64,000 nt of DNA, taken from Stenotrophomonas bentonitica (GTDB lineage: Bacteria > Pseudomonadota > Gammaproteobacteria > Xanthomonadales > Xanthomonadaceae). Positions 39,801-49,056 of the stretch are shown here, piece by piece (position 1 is the stretch's first letter; every line of letters begins with the position of its first letter). Location of the stretch: assembly GCF_013185915.1 (NCBI RefSeq), contig NZ_JAAZUH010000001.1, positions 1,736,001-1,800,000 of the forward strand, read 5' to 3'. The notes beneath the pieces are model-generated. The model saw only the letters and a program-made list of their open reading frames with translations, did not search any database and was not told where the DNA came from. The position numbers and the translations under genes were made by a program.

Positions 39801-41546
39801 AGCCTCGGTCGTGGTCCGGACGTTGACCGGCTGTCCTCCTATGGGGTCTGTGCCAGCACCATAAGCGTACTTGGTCTGAACGCCCCGACGGTCGGTAGCA
39901 GTGTCCAGCCTTCGGCGAAAATCCTGGGAAGTTGGGTAATACGAGCGGCTGGTGGCGCCTTGGCTATCGGTGAGCCCGGTGACCTTGCGCGGATATCCTC
40001 CGGCGGCGGTCGCAGTGAGGCCATAGGTGGTGACGTGACCAAGGGCATCGGTAACGACGGTGGCACCTGCGGCGGTGTAGGCCAGGCGGGTGCCATCTAT
40101 TCCCACATCCGCTTGGCTGCAGTCGCTGGAATGGCGGCTGCAGGTCACGCGACCCTTGGCATCGTAGGCGTACCATCCGAAGCGGCGGTTGTCCTCGGCC
40201 GTAACACCGGTGAGGTACAGGGGAAACCGCGTGTCTTCGTAGTGATAGACACGCGTGGCGCCATCGGCATGGGTAGCAGTAGCCACCTGTGCATTCAAAC
40301 TGTAGGTGTAGGACGTCACCACCTGCCCGGCCACCGAGAGTGCGCTGATTAGGTCGGCGCCTTGTGGAGCGTCGTAGTGCAGGACCAGCGCGCGGCCATT
40401 TGTATGGGTGATGGAACCCAGTCGGCCCAGAAGGTCGTACGCATAGCTCAGGGTCGTACCGTCTTCGCGGGCGCGTGACTTCAGACGGCCGTCCTCGCTG
40501 AATGTCAGCACCTCGTCGGCGCGGTCAAGCTGCCACTCGCTGCCCTGCCGGACAATGCGGTCTCCGCTGCCGTCGACGGCCTCGTATGCAGCGCCTGCCG
40601 CCTGGAATGCGCCGTGCGAGCCATCGGCCTGGATCAGACCCACCATGAGTTGCGTGTCTGGCGGGAAGGTGGTGGGGTCGGTGCCGATGGCCAGGCGCAG
40701 GTTGTGCGAGTGCGTCCAGCCTTGGCCAAATGCGCCACCTGCCGTGGAAGTCATGGACTGGAAGTAACGGATGAATTGGATCCAGCCATAGTCGAGATCC
40801 GGCTCAGGCTGCGACTTGTTGCCGGTGGTTGGTTCGCACGGGTTTCCCACCGGGCACTGGTTGGTCAGTGGCGAACTGGAGTAGGTGCGCAGCTGTGCGC
40901 TGCTTTGCTCCTGGATGGGGTCCATGCCGCATGCGTCCAGGTCCGGACGCCAAGCCATGATGTTGGTGTTCGGACACTTTACCGTGCGAGTGCGCTGTAC
41001 ATACTGCGTGGCCGAGGTTGGAGCGCATGTGCCGGCAGTCGCGTCGTGGGACTGCACCACCACTGCATGGTTGGTGTCTTCGCCAGTGTTGCTGCCGTCA
41101 GGTCCAGCGCCTGCACCGCCGCCGGGGATGCCGGTCCAGGTCCCCGGCGTTACCTGCGTTGCTGGACACTGCGGAGACGACACGTACGCGGCCTTGATCG
41201 CAGCGACCAGGGCGTCTTCGGTCGGATACTGCTGGAAGTTGAAGGTGTAGGACCAGTCGGTGCGTTGCAGCGCCTCCGGTTGGATCTGGTAGTCGTATAG
41301 GACCTTGTCCGCGGCGACTATCTGCCTGGCGACGTGCCACTTGAAGGGACCGCCAGACTGGTAGGAGGCGTAGATGTTCTCAATCGCATCCTGGACTTCG
41401 CTCTCGGTGTTCCTGGGCTGGCCGAAAGCGGCCATCGTCTCCCATTTCTTTTCCACTTCCTGCGCATGCGCGAATGAGGTGGATGCAAGTGCAGCAAGAG
41501 CGACGAGAGCGCGTTGATGCGCGCGGATCGAGGTAAAGCTGGACAT
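36882..41546 (-). CDS. Sec-exported RHS repeat protein with variable C-terminal domain
   Basis: The 1554-residue protein has a Sec signal peptide (ALVALAALASTSFAHAQ). Residues of about 29-240 are an unassigned Cys-containing N-terminal region. DUF6531-like entry sequence (FQSMTSTAGGAFGQGWTHSHN) leads to many YD repeats of the type YTYDATGNRTSL and YHYDALNRLTGI (about 330-1370). The RHS core is HYNYQRDYDPAVGRFLQSDPIGL. After DRFGLE at about residue 1440 follows a C-terminal domain of about 115 residues with ADKFYHCLAMCE, HVKGEPALECAADNQANGQG and C-rich CASSCAS. That pattern occurs at the tips of many RHS proteins, and I cannot assign an activity. The signal peptide and lack of a PAAR domain argue against T6SS delivery. 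GC falls towards the 3' end. Confidence 0.88.
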   Translation of the reverse strand: MSSFTSIRAHQRALVALAALASTSFAHAQEVEKKWETMAAFGQPRNTESEVQDAIENIYASYQSGGPFKWHVARQIVAADKVLYDYQIQPEALQRTDWSYTFNFQQYPTEDALVAAIKAAYVSSPQCPATQVTPGTWTGIPGGGAGAGPDGSNTGEDTNHAVVVQSHDATAGTCAPTSATQYVQRTRTVKCPNTNIMAWRPDLDACGMDPIQEQSSAQLRTYSSSPLTNQCPVGNPCEPTTGNKSQPEPDLDYGWIQFIRYFQSMTSTAGGAFGQGWTHSHNLRLAIGTDPTTFPPDTQLMVGLIQADGSHGAFQAAGAAYEAVDGSGDRIVRQGSEWQLDRADEVLTFSEDGRLKSRAREDGTTLSYAYDLLGRLGSITHTNGRALVLHYDAPQGADLISALSVAGQVVTSYTYSLNAQVATATHADGATRVYHYEDTRFPLYLTGVTAEDNRRFGWYAYDAKGRVTCSRHSSDCSQADVGIDGTRLAYTAAGATVVTDALGHVTTYGLTATAAGGYPRKVTGLTDSQGATSRSYYPTSQDFRRRLDTATDRRGVQTKYAYGAGTDPIGGQPVNVRTTTEAVGLPEQRIIETHTDVTSNRVMLSRIGNRETRATRNARLQPATIAVRDIASNEVLTTTLSYCEAADVAAAGTCPVLGLLKQVDGPRTEVDDVVTYAYYAADDAGCAPGSAGTCNFRKGDLLSVTNAMGHSARTLSYTSLGLPLSVVDSNGVITDFTYHPRGWPASVTVRGDTPSANRTTQISYWPTGQVQEVIEPDGSTVTYVYDAAQRLTDIADNAGNTLHYTLDDAGNRLKEDTVDAAGTLRRTLSRIYNSLGELTALKDANNRATLFAYDPEGNPASVTDALQRVTTQQHDPLDRLARTLQDVGGIEAEIRSSYNALDQVTQVIDPKGLHTTYAYNGFGDLTRQVSPDSGTTGFTVDAAGNRTTRTDARGITATYHYDALNRLTGIAYPDPNLDVGYTYDAAPAACEASEGFATGRLGHVQHAAGSTAYCHDRFGQVTRKVQTVNGVSQTLRYAYTAAGRLAELTYPDGSVVDHVRDILGRITQIGLTLPGQARQVVVTDVTYAPFGPATGWTYGNGRRLQRPVDADYRPQAVHDPSQGGLTLSFGYDVVGNITELKDGIGSTGLAKYEYDTLGRLTQTQDGATSTPIEAYTYDATGNRTSLTTSSGTMAYTYPVDSHRLVAIDAAPRSYDSAGNTVSLESGELIYNDANRSSQLKRAGVVAETYKYNHLGERLLRTASGDDTRVTLYDEVGQWLGNYNEEGQALQQAVWLGSHPIALIETAGQGAQNLSYIQTDHLGTARVAIDPVRDVAIWEWSSESEVFGNQAPNIDPDGDGAVYKLELRFPGQQAADVSQLHYNYQRDYDPAVGRFLQSDPIGLKGGVNTYLYVKASPTSLSDRFGLEAVGSFNNGGTPVKWEKGSQPPVLTELANALDTLRARANDMVERNFVGADKFYHCLAMCEVSSNGALDASFAMSAGIARELYQQHVKGEPALECAADNQANGQGIAAGLRNQSCASSCASLMPRGFTYP

Positions 41547-41905
41547 CCCTGTACTCCTTCCTGGAGGCGGACTGCGCGTTTGACTGGAAACATCATTCGG
41601 GCGTCACCGCGTACACCGAGACTGCAGGCGGTGCGTGACAGGGAGGTTTATGCGCGGTGCAACAGTTCGGCGCAAGGCGAAAAGTGTGTGCCGGTGCACT
41701 AAATGGAATTTTGAGGAATTACCTTACTGGGGCGTTGGGCATTTCCCTTGGGATCGCAAGGGCTCCGCTTACACCGCGATGGGGTTGGTAGAGCCACGCC
41801 CTGCGTGGCTGTCCCGGTCGGCGTCTCCGCTCGGCATTTCAGCCACGCAGGGCGTGGCTCTACCAATCCGGAATGGCCAAAGATGTTCCCGGCCATCCCG
41901 GTCCA
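41547..41905. other. Gap between rhs and exbD
   Basis: This 359-base stretch contains the rhs promoter region (AT-richer at about 41690-41740, with AATGGAATTTTGAGGAATTACC) and a SMAG dimer at 41788-41863. No open frame here has a convincing start or domain. Confidence 0.5.
41788..41863. repeat. SMAG/REP dimer, GTAG ends facing outward
   Basis: GTAGAGCCACGCCCTGCGTGGCTG at the left and its inverted copy AGCCACGCAGGGCGTGGCTCTAC at the right are separated by about 28 bases. The stem sequence is the same as in the 5598-5708 pair, but the orientation is opposite. Confidence 0.92.
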
Positions 41906-42313
41906 TCACGGCCGCACGAACGCGATCTTTTCCATGTGCGCGTTGTTGGCGGCTGCCAGCACCTTGGCCATCACGTCGTATTCGGCGTTCGGGTCGGTGG
42001 CGATGCGCAGCTCCGGCAGGTTGCCGGTGTTGGCCTGGGCGAGGTCCTGCATGCGCTGCTGCAGGGAAGACACCGCTACCATCTGGCCGTTCCAGCTGAC
42101 CTGGTTGCTGGCGTCCACGCGCAGTTCGATCGGCGGTGGCGGTGCGGTCGGCGGCACGATCGTGGTCGGTTGCGGCAGGTTGATCGGGATGGGCATCGAG
42201 ACCATCGGGGCAGTCACGATGAAGATGATCAGCAACACCAGCATTACATCGACCAGCGGAGTGACGTTGATCTCGGCCAGGGGGCCGGACTTGCCTGCTG
42301 CGGTGAAGGCCAT
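41906..42313 (-). CDS. exbD: ExbD/TolR family biopolymer transport protein
   Basis: The 135-residue inner-membrane protein has one N-terminal span ([17 protein letters not shown]) that includes the essential membrane Asp. A Pro-rich stretch and a periplasmic domain ([15 protein letters not shown] and [26 protein letters not shown]) follow. ExbD works with ExbB to pass proton-motive force to TonB, so it would energise the TonB receptors in this window. No exbB or tonB gene is adjacent, so this is an orphan copy. The ATG follows AAGGAG. Confidence 0.92.
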   Translation of the reverse strand: MAFTAAGKSGPLAEINVTPLVDVMLVLLIIFIVTAPMVSMPIPINLPQPTTIVPPTAPPPPIELRVDASNQVSWNGQMVAVSSLQQRMQDLAQANTGNLPELRIATDPNAEYDVMAKVLAAANNAHMEKIAFVRP

Positions 42314-42341
42314 GGGGTGCTCCTTGTCGGGTGACATTGCG

Positions 42342-42366
42342 AGGGCCGGCCAACGGCCGGCGCTAC
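42342..42366 (-). repeat. Single SMAG/REP element
   Basis: GGCCGGCCAACGGCCGGCGCTAC lies 29-53 bases upstream of the exbD start, in its leader or promoter region, which is unusual because most elements here sit at gene ends. Confidence 0.85.
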
Positions 42367-42499
42367 CGGTTCCCTGCGTGTGGTGCGACTCCGACAGTAC
42401 GCCCGTTGGACGCGCCCATTCAGGGCGGCGACGGGTGCCGTTCATCATGGAGTTGGCTTACCCTCACCGACGTTCACTGACGCCCGCTATGCTTTCGGC

Positions 42500-44479
42500 A
42501 TGAACCGATTCCCCCTGCATATCCTCAGCGCCGTCCCCCTGCTCGCCTGTCTTGGGCTGAGCGCTGCGGCCGGTGCCCAGAACCTGGACGCGCAGCGCGC
42601 GCAGATGAAGGCGGCCATCGACAATGCCGAACGCGGCCAGTTCGATCCGGCCCAGGCCGCAGCGCTGGTCAAGCACCCGCTGTACCCGTGGCTGGAGTAC
42701 GCCAACCTGCGCCGCAACATCGACACGGTGACCACCGCGCAGGCCCAGGACTTCCTGAAGCGCTACAACGGCCAAGCCGTGGCCAGCAGTTTCCGCAGCG
42801 TGTGGCTGCCGGCGGTGGCCCGCCGCGAAGACTGGCCGACCCTGCTCGCCAACTGGGCGCCGACCGACAACGTCGGCCTGCGCTGCGCGCAGCTCAACGC
42901 GCGCCAGGCCACCGGCAAGGCCGACGCCCAGTGGGTGAGCGACGCCCAGGCGATCTGGCGCAGCACCGGCAAGTCGCTGCCCGACGCCTGCGACCCGGTA
43001 TTCGCGGTGCTGGATGCGAAGGGTGGACTGAGTGCGGACCTGCGCTGGGCGCGCATTGACGCCGCCGCCGACGCCCAGCAGCCGGCGGTGATGCGCAGCG
43101 CCGCGCGCGGCCTGCCCGCCGCCGACCTGGCGCTGGCAAACACCTACGCGGCGTTCGTCGACACGCCCAACGCCAGCGCCCTGAACTGGCCTCGCAACGA
43201 GCGCAGCCGGCGCATCGCCACCGACGGCCTGGCCAAGCTGGCGAAGGCCGACCCGGATGCCACCGAGCGGCAGCTGCCGCAGTATGCCGACGCGCTGCAG
43301 CTCAGCGCCGCCCAGCAGGCCGAGGTGAAATATCAGATCGCGCTGTGGACGGTGGCCTCGTACGGGCCGGATTCGGCGCGCCGGCTCAATGCCGTGCCCG
43401 ATTCGGCCTATGACGAACGCCTGCACGAGTGGCGCGCGCGCGAGGCGATGTCGCGGGGCGACTGGCCGGCCACGCTGGCCGCGATCCGCAAGATGGGCCC
43501 GAAGCAGCGCAGCGACTCGCGCTGGCGCTACTTCGAGGCGCGCATGCTGGACAAGACCGGCAAGCGCAACGAGGCGCTGCCGCTGTTCCGCGAAGCTGCG
43601 CGCTCGGCCACCTTCCACGGCTTCCTGGCCGCCGACCAGCTGGGCCAGAACACGTACACGCTGTGCCCCCTGGAGCCGAACGACAGCGCGCAGGCGCAGG
43701 CCGCGGTTGCCCGCGACCCGGCGATCGTGCGCGCGATGGAGCTGTTCAAGATCGAACGCTCCGGCTGGGCCGTGGCCGAATGGAACGACGCGCTGACCCG
43801 CTTCGACACCACCCAGCGCCGCATCGCGGTGGAAGTTGCGCGCGACAATGGATGGTTCGACCGCGCGGTGTTCTCGCTGGGCAAGACCCCGGACGAGCAG
43901 CGCCTGTACAGCCTGCGCTTCCCGCTGCACCACGACGATGCGATCCGCCGCGAATCGGCGCGCAACGCGATCGACCCGGCCTGGGTGGCGGCGGAGATCC
44001 GCGCCGAGAGCATCTTCAATCCGAAGGCGCGTTCGCCGGCCAACGCGATGGGCCTGATGCAGGTTCTGCCGGCGACCGGGGCCAGCGTCGCCAAGAACAT
44101 CGGGCTGTCCGGCTACGGCGGCGCCGCCAGCCTGTATGACCCCGACACCAACATCGCGCTGGGCACCGCCTACCTGCGCCAGCTGATGAACAAATACGAC
44201 GGCCTGCCCTACGTGACCATCGCCGCGTACAACGCCGGCCCGACCCCGACCGCACGCTGGCAGGCGCAGCGCCCGGGCTTCGACCCGGATATCTGGATCG
44301 AGACCATCAGCTACAAGGAAACCCGGGAGTACGTGGCGCGCATCCTGGCCTTCAGCGTGATCTACGACTGGCGCTTGAACGGCGACGCGCTGCCGGTGAC
44401 CGACCGCATGAACGGGCGGTTGCAGGCCAAGCGCAAGGCACTCACCTGCCCGGCCGACGCCGACAAAACCAGCGAATGA
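42500..44479 (+). CDS. slt: Soluble lytic murein transglycosylase
   Basis: This 659-residue periplasmic enzyme cleaves the glycan strand of peptidoglycan, leaving 1,6-anhydro-MurNAc. It has a signal peptide ([20 protein letters not shown]). A long superhelical alpha-domain (about residues 30-450) precedes the catalytic goose-type lysozyme domain with Glu in [13 protein letters not shown], then [13 protein letters not shown] and [14 protein letters not shown]. Length and layout match Slt70. The ATG at 42500 opens the signal peptide; the longer upstream frame is not plausible. It is followed after 22 bases by cca on the same strand. Confidence 0.94.
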   Translation: MNRFPLHILSAVPLLACLGLSAAAGAQNLDAQRAQMKAAIDNAERGQFDPAQAAALVKHPLYPWLEYANLRRNIDTVTTAQAQDFLKRYNGQAVASSFRSVWLPAVARREDWPTLLANWAPTDNVGLRCAQLNARQATGKADAQWVSDAQAIWRSTGKSLPDACDPVFAVLDAKGGLSADLRWARIDAAADAQQPAVMRSAARGLPAADLALANTYAAFVDTPNASALNWPRNERSRRIATDGLAKLAKADPDATERQLPQYADALQLSAAQQAEVKYQIALWTVASYGPDSARRLNAVPDSAYDERLHEWRAREAMSRGDWPATLAAIRKMGPKQRSDSRWRYFEARMLDKTGKRNEALPLFREAARSATFHGFLAADQLGQNTYTLCPLEPNDSAQAQAAVARDPAIVRAMELFKIERSGWAVAEWNDALTRFDTTQRRIAVEVARDNGWFDRAVFSLGKTPDEQRLYSLRFPLHHDDAIRRESARNAIDPAWVAAEIRAESIFNPKARSPANAMGLMQVLPATGASVAKNIGLSGYGGAASLYDPDTNIALGTAYLRQLMNKYDGLPYVTIAAYNAGPTPTARWQAQRPGFDPDIWIETISYKETREYVARILAFSVIYDWRLNGDALPVTDRMNGRLQAKRKALTCPADADKTSE

Positions 44480-44501
44480 CCGGCATGGCATGATTGCGGC
44501 C

Positions 44502-45722
44502 ATGAAGATCTATCTCGTTGGCGGCGCGGTGCGCGACCGCCTGCTGCAGCGCTCGCCCGGCGACCGCGACTGGGTGGTGGTCGGTGCCACCCAGGCGGAA
44601 ATGGAAGCGCAGGGCTACAAGGCGGTCGGCAAGGACTTCCCGGTGTTCCTGCACCCCGACAGCGGTGAGGAATACGCGCTGGCGCGCACCGAGCGCAAGT
44701 CCGGACGCGGCTATCGCGGCTTCGTGGTGGACGCCGACCCGTCGGTGACGCTGGAAGAAGACCTGCAGCGTCGCGATTTCACCATCAACGCGATTGCCTG
44801 CGACGAGGCCACCGGCACCCTGGTCGACCCCTACGGCGGCGTGCGCGACATTGAACAGCGCGTGCTGCGCCATGTCGGGCCGGCCTTCGTCGAAGATCCG
44901 CTGCGCGTGCTGCGTGCGGCACGCTTCATGGCGCGCTTCGCCCCGCTGGGCTTTACCGTGGCGCCGGAAACGCTGCAGCTGATGCGGCAGATCGCCGAAA
45001 GCGGCGAACTCGATGCGCTGGTGCCCGAACGTGTGTGGCAGGAACTGCGCCGCGTACTCGGCTCGGCGCAGCCGTCGGCGTTCCTGCGCACCCTGCACGA
45101 CGCCGGTGCGCTCGGCGCGGTGCTGCCGGAACTGGAGGCACTGTATGGCGTGCCGCAGCGGGCCGAGTACCACCCGGAAGTGGACACCGGCGTGCACCAG
45201 GAAATGGTCAGCGACAAGGCCGCGCAGCTGGCCCCGGGCGATGATCAGGTGGGCTTCGCCGCGCTCACCCACGACCTCGGCAAGGCGCTGACGCCGCAGG
45301 CGGAGTGGCCGCGCCACGTGATGCACGAACAACGCGGCCTGGCCCCGCTGCGGGCGCTGTGCGAGCGGTTGAAAGTTCCGCTGGATCATCGCCAGCTCGC
45401 TGAAGCGGTGTGCCGCGACCATCTCAACGTGCACCGCATCGACGAACTGCGCGATGCCACCGTGCTGGAGCTGCTGGGCCGCTTCGACGGCTTCCGCCGC
45501 CCGGAGCGCATCGCGCGCATCGCGGTGTGCTGCGAAGCCGACGCCCGTGGCCGGCTCGGGTTCGAGGACCGTCCCTACCCGCAGGGCGAGACGTTGAAGC
45601 GCCTGCACCAGGCCGCGCTGTCAGTGCAGGCGCGCGACCTGGACGTGACCCATCTGAAGGGCCCCGCCATCGGCGAAGCCCTGGCCCGGGCACGGGTCAA
45701 GGCGATCGCTGCAGCGCGCTGA
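44502..45722 (+). CDS. cca: CCA tRNA nucleotidyltransferase with HD domain
   Basis: The 406-residue enzyme adds or repairs the CCA end of tRNAs without a template. The class II motifs are visible: [12 protein letters not shown], the catalytic [18 protein letters not shown] and [12 protein letters not shown]. The C-terminal half has an HD phosphohydrolase domain ([10 protein letters not shown]), as in the multifunctional enzyme of gammaproteobacteria. The ATG at 44502 is preferred over one four codons earlier, since [10 protein letters not shown] is the family start. It follows slt. Confidence 0.96.
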   Translation: MKIYLVGGAVRDRLLQRSPGDRDWVVVGATQAEMEAQGYKAVGKDFPVFLHPDSGEEYALARTERKSGRGYRGFVVDADPSVTLEEDLQRRDFTINAIACDEATGTLVDPYGGVRDIEQRVLRHVGPAFVEDPLRVLRAARFMARFAPLGFTVAPETLQLMRQIAESGELDALVPERVWQELRRVLGSAQPSAFLRTLHDAGALGAVLPELEALYGVPQRAEYHPEVDTGVHQEMVSDKAAQLAPGDDQVGFAALTHDLGKALTPQAEWPRHVMHEQRGLAPLRALCERLKVPLDHRQLAEAVCRDHLNVHRIDELRDATVLELLGRFDGFRRPERIARIAVCCEADARGRLGFEDRPYPQGETLKRLHQAALSVQARDLDVTHLKGPAIGEALARARVKAIAAAR

Positions 45723-46110
45723 GCACCCGATTCCATCGGTGCAGGGTCTCAACGTTTGCGTGGCACCGGTAGGGTTGGTTCCCGAACAACCGCCCTCAGC
45801 GTTTCCACATCCGGTAACGCATGACCTGCGCCGAAGGAAGCGCGTGCCTGCACCGGAGGTCATGCCCCACCGAACGCGGCCAGTTTCCCGGCGGTCGATT
45901 GGGATGCGACCCTACCAAGGCAGCTCCCAGATATTCATTGATTTCCAGATCCCGCGGCTACGGACGCACCACGAACAAGCCACCTGCACCGGATGAACGG
46001 ACCGAGGTGGCATCGGACAGGCGCGAGCGGTGATTGGGCTGGGCATTGGGCTTGGTTCGCATCCGGAAAGCGTACACCAATAGCAACACCCCGCCCCGCC
46101 AGCGGGGCGG
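45723..46110. other. 388-base gap between cca and the autotransporter gene
   Basis: Two convergent genes end here. I see small inverted repeats (GCACCCGAT-TCC-ATCGGTGC just after cca, GGTTGGTTC-CC-GAACAACC at about 45773-45792) and the hairpin at 46091-46110. Short open frames lack ribosome sites and recognisable sequence. No gene is called. Confidence 0.5.
46091..46110 (-). terminator. Hairpin after the autotransporter gene
   Basis: CCGCCCCG-CCAG-CGGGGCGG is a perfect 8-bp stem immediately downstream of the minus-strand stop at 46111. The sequence beyond it has no T-run. Confidence 0.6.
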
Positions 46111-48936
46111 TCAGAAGTCCACGCGCAGCCCGATGTTTCCTTCGATCACCCGCCGCTCCTTCAACCGGTGGCTGTCCAGGTCGCGGGTGTAGTCGGCCAC
46201 CGCGAACGCACTGATGTTGGCGTTGTAGCGCGCGACCACGCCGAGACCGACTTCCAGGGCGCGATAGCTCTGCTCGCTCATCAGCGGGTCCCCGCCGATG
46301 TCGATCCGGTCCTCGCCGCTGAACGCGCGCCAGTAGTTGAGCTTGAAGTAGGGTTGCCAGCCGTTGTCGACCAACATGTAGTCGCCCGCCAGGCGCAGCC
46401 CGATCCGCGCGGTCCAGGCATCGTCGTTGTCCACCCGCAGCACCGACAGCGCATCGCGGGTGTCGTCGATCCGGGTCTTCTGCCAGATCACCTGGGCCTG
46501 CGGTTCGAGCCACCAGGCCGAACTACCGAAGTGCAGCAGCGGCTTGCCCACTTCGAGCGAGGCGGTGGTGCCGTCGCCCTTCATGTCCACGCCGATGCCG
46601 CGGCTGGAGACGCTGTCGCCGTCGTAGCGGCTGCGCATCAGCACCGCATCGAGGTAGCCGTTGGCGCTGCCGACCCGCGTGTAGGACAGGCCCACGTGCT
46701 TGTCGTCCAGCCGCGAGCGGCCGACATCGACATTCTCCCAGCCCAGCGCGAAGCCGGTGACATTGCCCTTGGCGCGGGTCTGCCCGACGAAGAGCCCGAC
46801 CTGGTTGCGCACGTCGCCGTCGTCTGCATACAGGTCGCCGCCGGCCTGCACGCCGACAAAGCGGCCATTGAAGCCGGGCTGCGCATCGCCGGCCCAGTTC
46901 TGCTCGTGGCTCTGCCCGATCATGCGACCCCACACCGAACGGAAGATGCCCTCGCCACGCAGCAGACGCTGTTCGCCCTGGCGCTCGTGGAAGGTGCCCA
47001 GGCTGGCCATGCTGGTCTCGCGCAGCAATGGCGGGATCACTGCGTAGGTCGGCGTTTCCACGCGGTAGATCGGCACCACCGCCATCTGCGGTGGACGCGC
47101 CTGCGGGGTGGGCGGCACCTGCATCGGGCTCGGCACCGGCACCGGAACCGGCGGCGGAGGGGGCTCCGGTGGCACGCCCGCCACCGGCGGTGGCGGCGGG
47201 GGCGGGTCGGGAACGACCACCACCGGCGCCGGCACCGGGCCGGGCACGATGGTGGAGCGCAGGTACCAGTTGTTGCTGGTGCCTGCGCTCACGCCGCCCT
47301 TGAACAGGAAGTACTCGAACGCACCCGCCGACAGGCTGCCGGCCAGCGAGAACGCGCCTGCGGCGGTACTGCCGCCGTTGGTGGCCTGCACCACCATGAT
47401 GCCGTCGGCCACGGTGCTGGCACCGCCGCCACCGACATTGGTGACGCGCATGATCGTATTGCCGGTGGCACTGCCGCCGGCGATCACCAGCCGGTCCGAC
47501 GCCGAGGCGTCGTTGCCCAGCACCGTCTGCAGCGCCAGGGTGCCGCCGTTGCCGACGTAGTTGCCGGCAATGGTGAAGGTATCGCCAGGCGCACTGCTGC
47601 CGTTGCCCAGCTCGATGCGGCCGGCATTGCTCACGTTGGCGAGCTGGCCGGCGGTGAACGCGGCCACGCGTCCGCCGCCGCCACCGGCCAGCAGCGCACT
47701 GGCGCTGTCGATGAGCAGCGCTCCGGTGCCGCTGGCGCTGTCGCCCAGCGCCAGCGTGCCGTCCATGGTCAGCTCGGTGCCGCGCGTGGCATTGACCTGC
47801 TCCCAGTTGGCGAACCGTGCCACGCCGCCGGTCTTGACGTTGAGCATGTCCAGCCGGTCGGTGCCCGGGCCGGCGTCGAACAGCGGCAGCGCACTCATCT
47901 GGGTCGGAGTGAGGTTGGTCAGGGTGGCGGTGTCGTTGCCCTCGCCGAAGTCCACCGGTCCGCGCAGCACGCCGCCGCCGGTCCATTCGAAGCGGTCGTT
48001 GCCGACGCTGAGCAGGATGCTGCCGCCCACCGAGCCGCCGCTGATCTTGACGATGTCGTCGCCACCGCTGACGCTGATGTTGCCGCCGATGTCGCCCCCG
48101 GAGAGTTCGACCCGGTCCTTGCCCAGGCCGGTGACCAGGTTGGCGTCGATGCTGCCGCCGGACATCAGGAAGATGTTGTCGTCCAGCTTCATGTTGACCC
48201 GGCCGATGCGGCCGCCGGTCATCTCGGCCGAATCGCCGTCGTCGAAACCGCCGATGATGTGGCCGGCGGTCATGCGGAATTTGTCGAAGCCATCGCCCTG
48301 CACCAGCCCACCGACGGTGCCGCCGGTCATCACGAACGTGTCGGGATCGCGGCTCTGGTCGATGCTGCCGGTCACCGTGCCGGCGCTGATCTCCAGGCTG
48401 TCCTCGCCTTCTCCCTGGTCGATGCGGTCGATGGTGCCGTCGCTGATCACCATGCTGTCGGTGCCTGCGCCCTGCAGCACGCCGCCGGTGATGCTGCCAC
48501 CGAGCATCTCCAGCCGGTCGGCACCCAGGCCGAAGATGATGCCGCTGGTGCCGCCACTGATCACGCCACGGTTGATGACCGTGGTGGCGGTATTGCTGAG
48601 GATGGCGGCACCGGCGGTGCCGGTGATCGTGCCGCGGTTGTCGATGCGGTGCCCGCCGCCGCCATCCAGCGCGATCGCCGCGCCAGTGGGCACCACCAGC
48701 TGCGCGTTGGCCTGCACGTTGACGGTGATCCCGGCCGAGCCGGACACGCTGGCGACCGTTGTGGTCTGCGGATTGGGCGCGGCCGTGGAACAGGTCACGG
48801 TCTGGCCGGCGGTGGGTGCGGAGTTGTCGCAGGCCGCCCACGCCGGAGCAGACGCGGTCAACAGCACGGCGGCGAGGCAGCACGAAACAGCAGAGGCCAG
48901 CCCGTTGCGGGCCGGCAGGGAGGCATGGGGTTGCAT
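46111..48936 (-). CDS. Autotransporter with beta-helical repeat passenger
   Basis: The 941-residue type Va secreted protein has a signal peptide (LLTASAPAWA, cut near residue 35), then a passenger (about 36-590), a Pro-rich linker (about 595-645, PDPPPPPPPVAG), and an autotransporter barrel of about 290 residues ending in IGLRVDF. Residues of about 136-335 hold roughly ten degenerate units of 19-21 residues, of the form GxGxD-xxxxSGGxIxGxxx. These would each make one turn of a beta-helix. No protease triad or RGD is evident, so it may be an adhesin. The barrel is of the pertactin-like type (GMIGQSHEQNW upstream, YKLNYWR-like strands). It is monocistronic. Confidence 0.88.
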   Translation of the reverse strand: MQPHASLPARNGLASAVSCCLAAVLLTASAPAWAACDNSAPTAGQTVTCSTAAPNPQTTTVASVSGSAGITVNVQANAQLVVPTGAAIALDGGGGHRIDNRGTITGTAGAAILSNTATTVINRGVISGGTSGIIFGLGADRLEMLGGSITGGVLQGAGTDSMVISDGTIDRIDQGEGEDSLEISAGTVTGSIDQSRDPDTFVMTGGTVGGLVQGDGFDKFRMTAGHIIGGFDDGDSAEMTGGRIGRVNMKLDDNIFLMSGGSIDANLVTGLGKDRVELSGGDIGGNISVSGGDDIVKISGGSVGGSILLSVGNDRFEWTGGGVLRGPVDFGEGNDTATLTNLTPTQMSALPLFDAGPGTDRLDMLNVKTGGVARFANWEQVNATRGTELTMDGTLALGDSASGTGALLIDSASALLAGGGGGRVAAFTAGQLANVSNAGRIELGNGSSAPGDTFTIAGNYVGNGGTLALQTVLGNDASASDRLVIAGGSATGNTIMRVTNVGGGGASTVADGIMVVQATNGGSTAAGAFSLAGSLSAGAFEYFLFKGGVSAGTSNNWYLRSTIVPGPVPAPVVVVPDPPPPPPPVAGVPPEPPPPPVPVPVPSPMQVPPTPQARPPQMAVVPIYRVETPTYAVIPPLLRETSMASLGTFHERQGEQRLLRGEGIFRSVWGRMIGQSHEQNWAGDAQPGFNGRFVGVQAGGDLYADDGDVRNQVGLFVGQTRAKGNVTGFALGWENVDVGRSRLDDKHVGLSYTRVGSANGYLDAVLMRSRYDGDSVSSRGIGVDMKGDGTTASLEVGKPLLHFGSSAWWLEPQAQVIWQKTRIDDTRDALSVLRVDNDDAWTARIGLRLAGDYMLVDNGWQPYFKLNYWRAFSGEDRIDIGGDPLMSEQSYRALEVGLGVVARYNANISAFAVADYTRDLDSHRLKERRVIEGNIGLRVDF

Positions 48937-49056
48937 ACACCCTCCCTTTCAACGAATGAAATGGGGTATTGCAACGGACCTATGGTTCCCCCCGCAGGGC
49001 CGGCTGACGCTACTGTCTGTCCACTGGCGTGATGGCCACGTCAAAAAATGCGCGGG

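Noticed and set aside
36882..41546. RHS protein as a type VI secretion effector
   Set aside because: It has a Sec signal peptide, no PAAR domain, and no vgrG, hcp or adaptor gene nearby.
45739..45996. Small gene between cca and the autotransporter
   Set aside because: The start lacks a ribosome site, composition is Pro/Arg/Thr-rich without pattern, and the frame crosses an inverted repeat.
46168..49032. Open frame of about 950 codons antisense to the autotransporter
   Set aside because: It mirrors the Gly/Asp repeats as His/Ala/Gly strings and lacks a ribosome site or recognisable domain.
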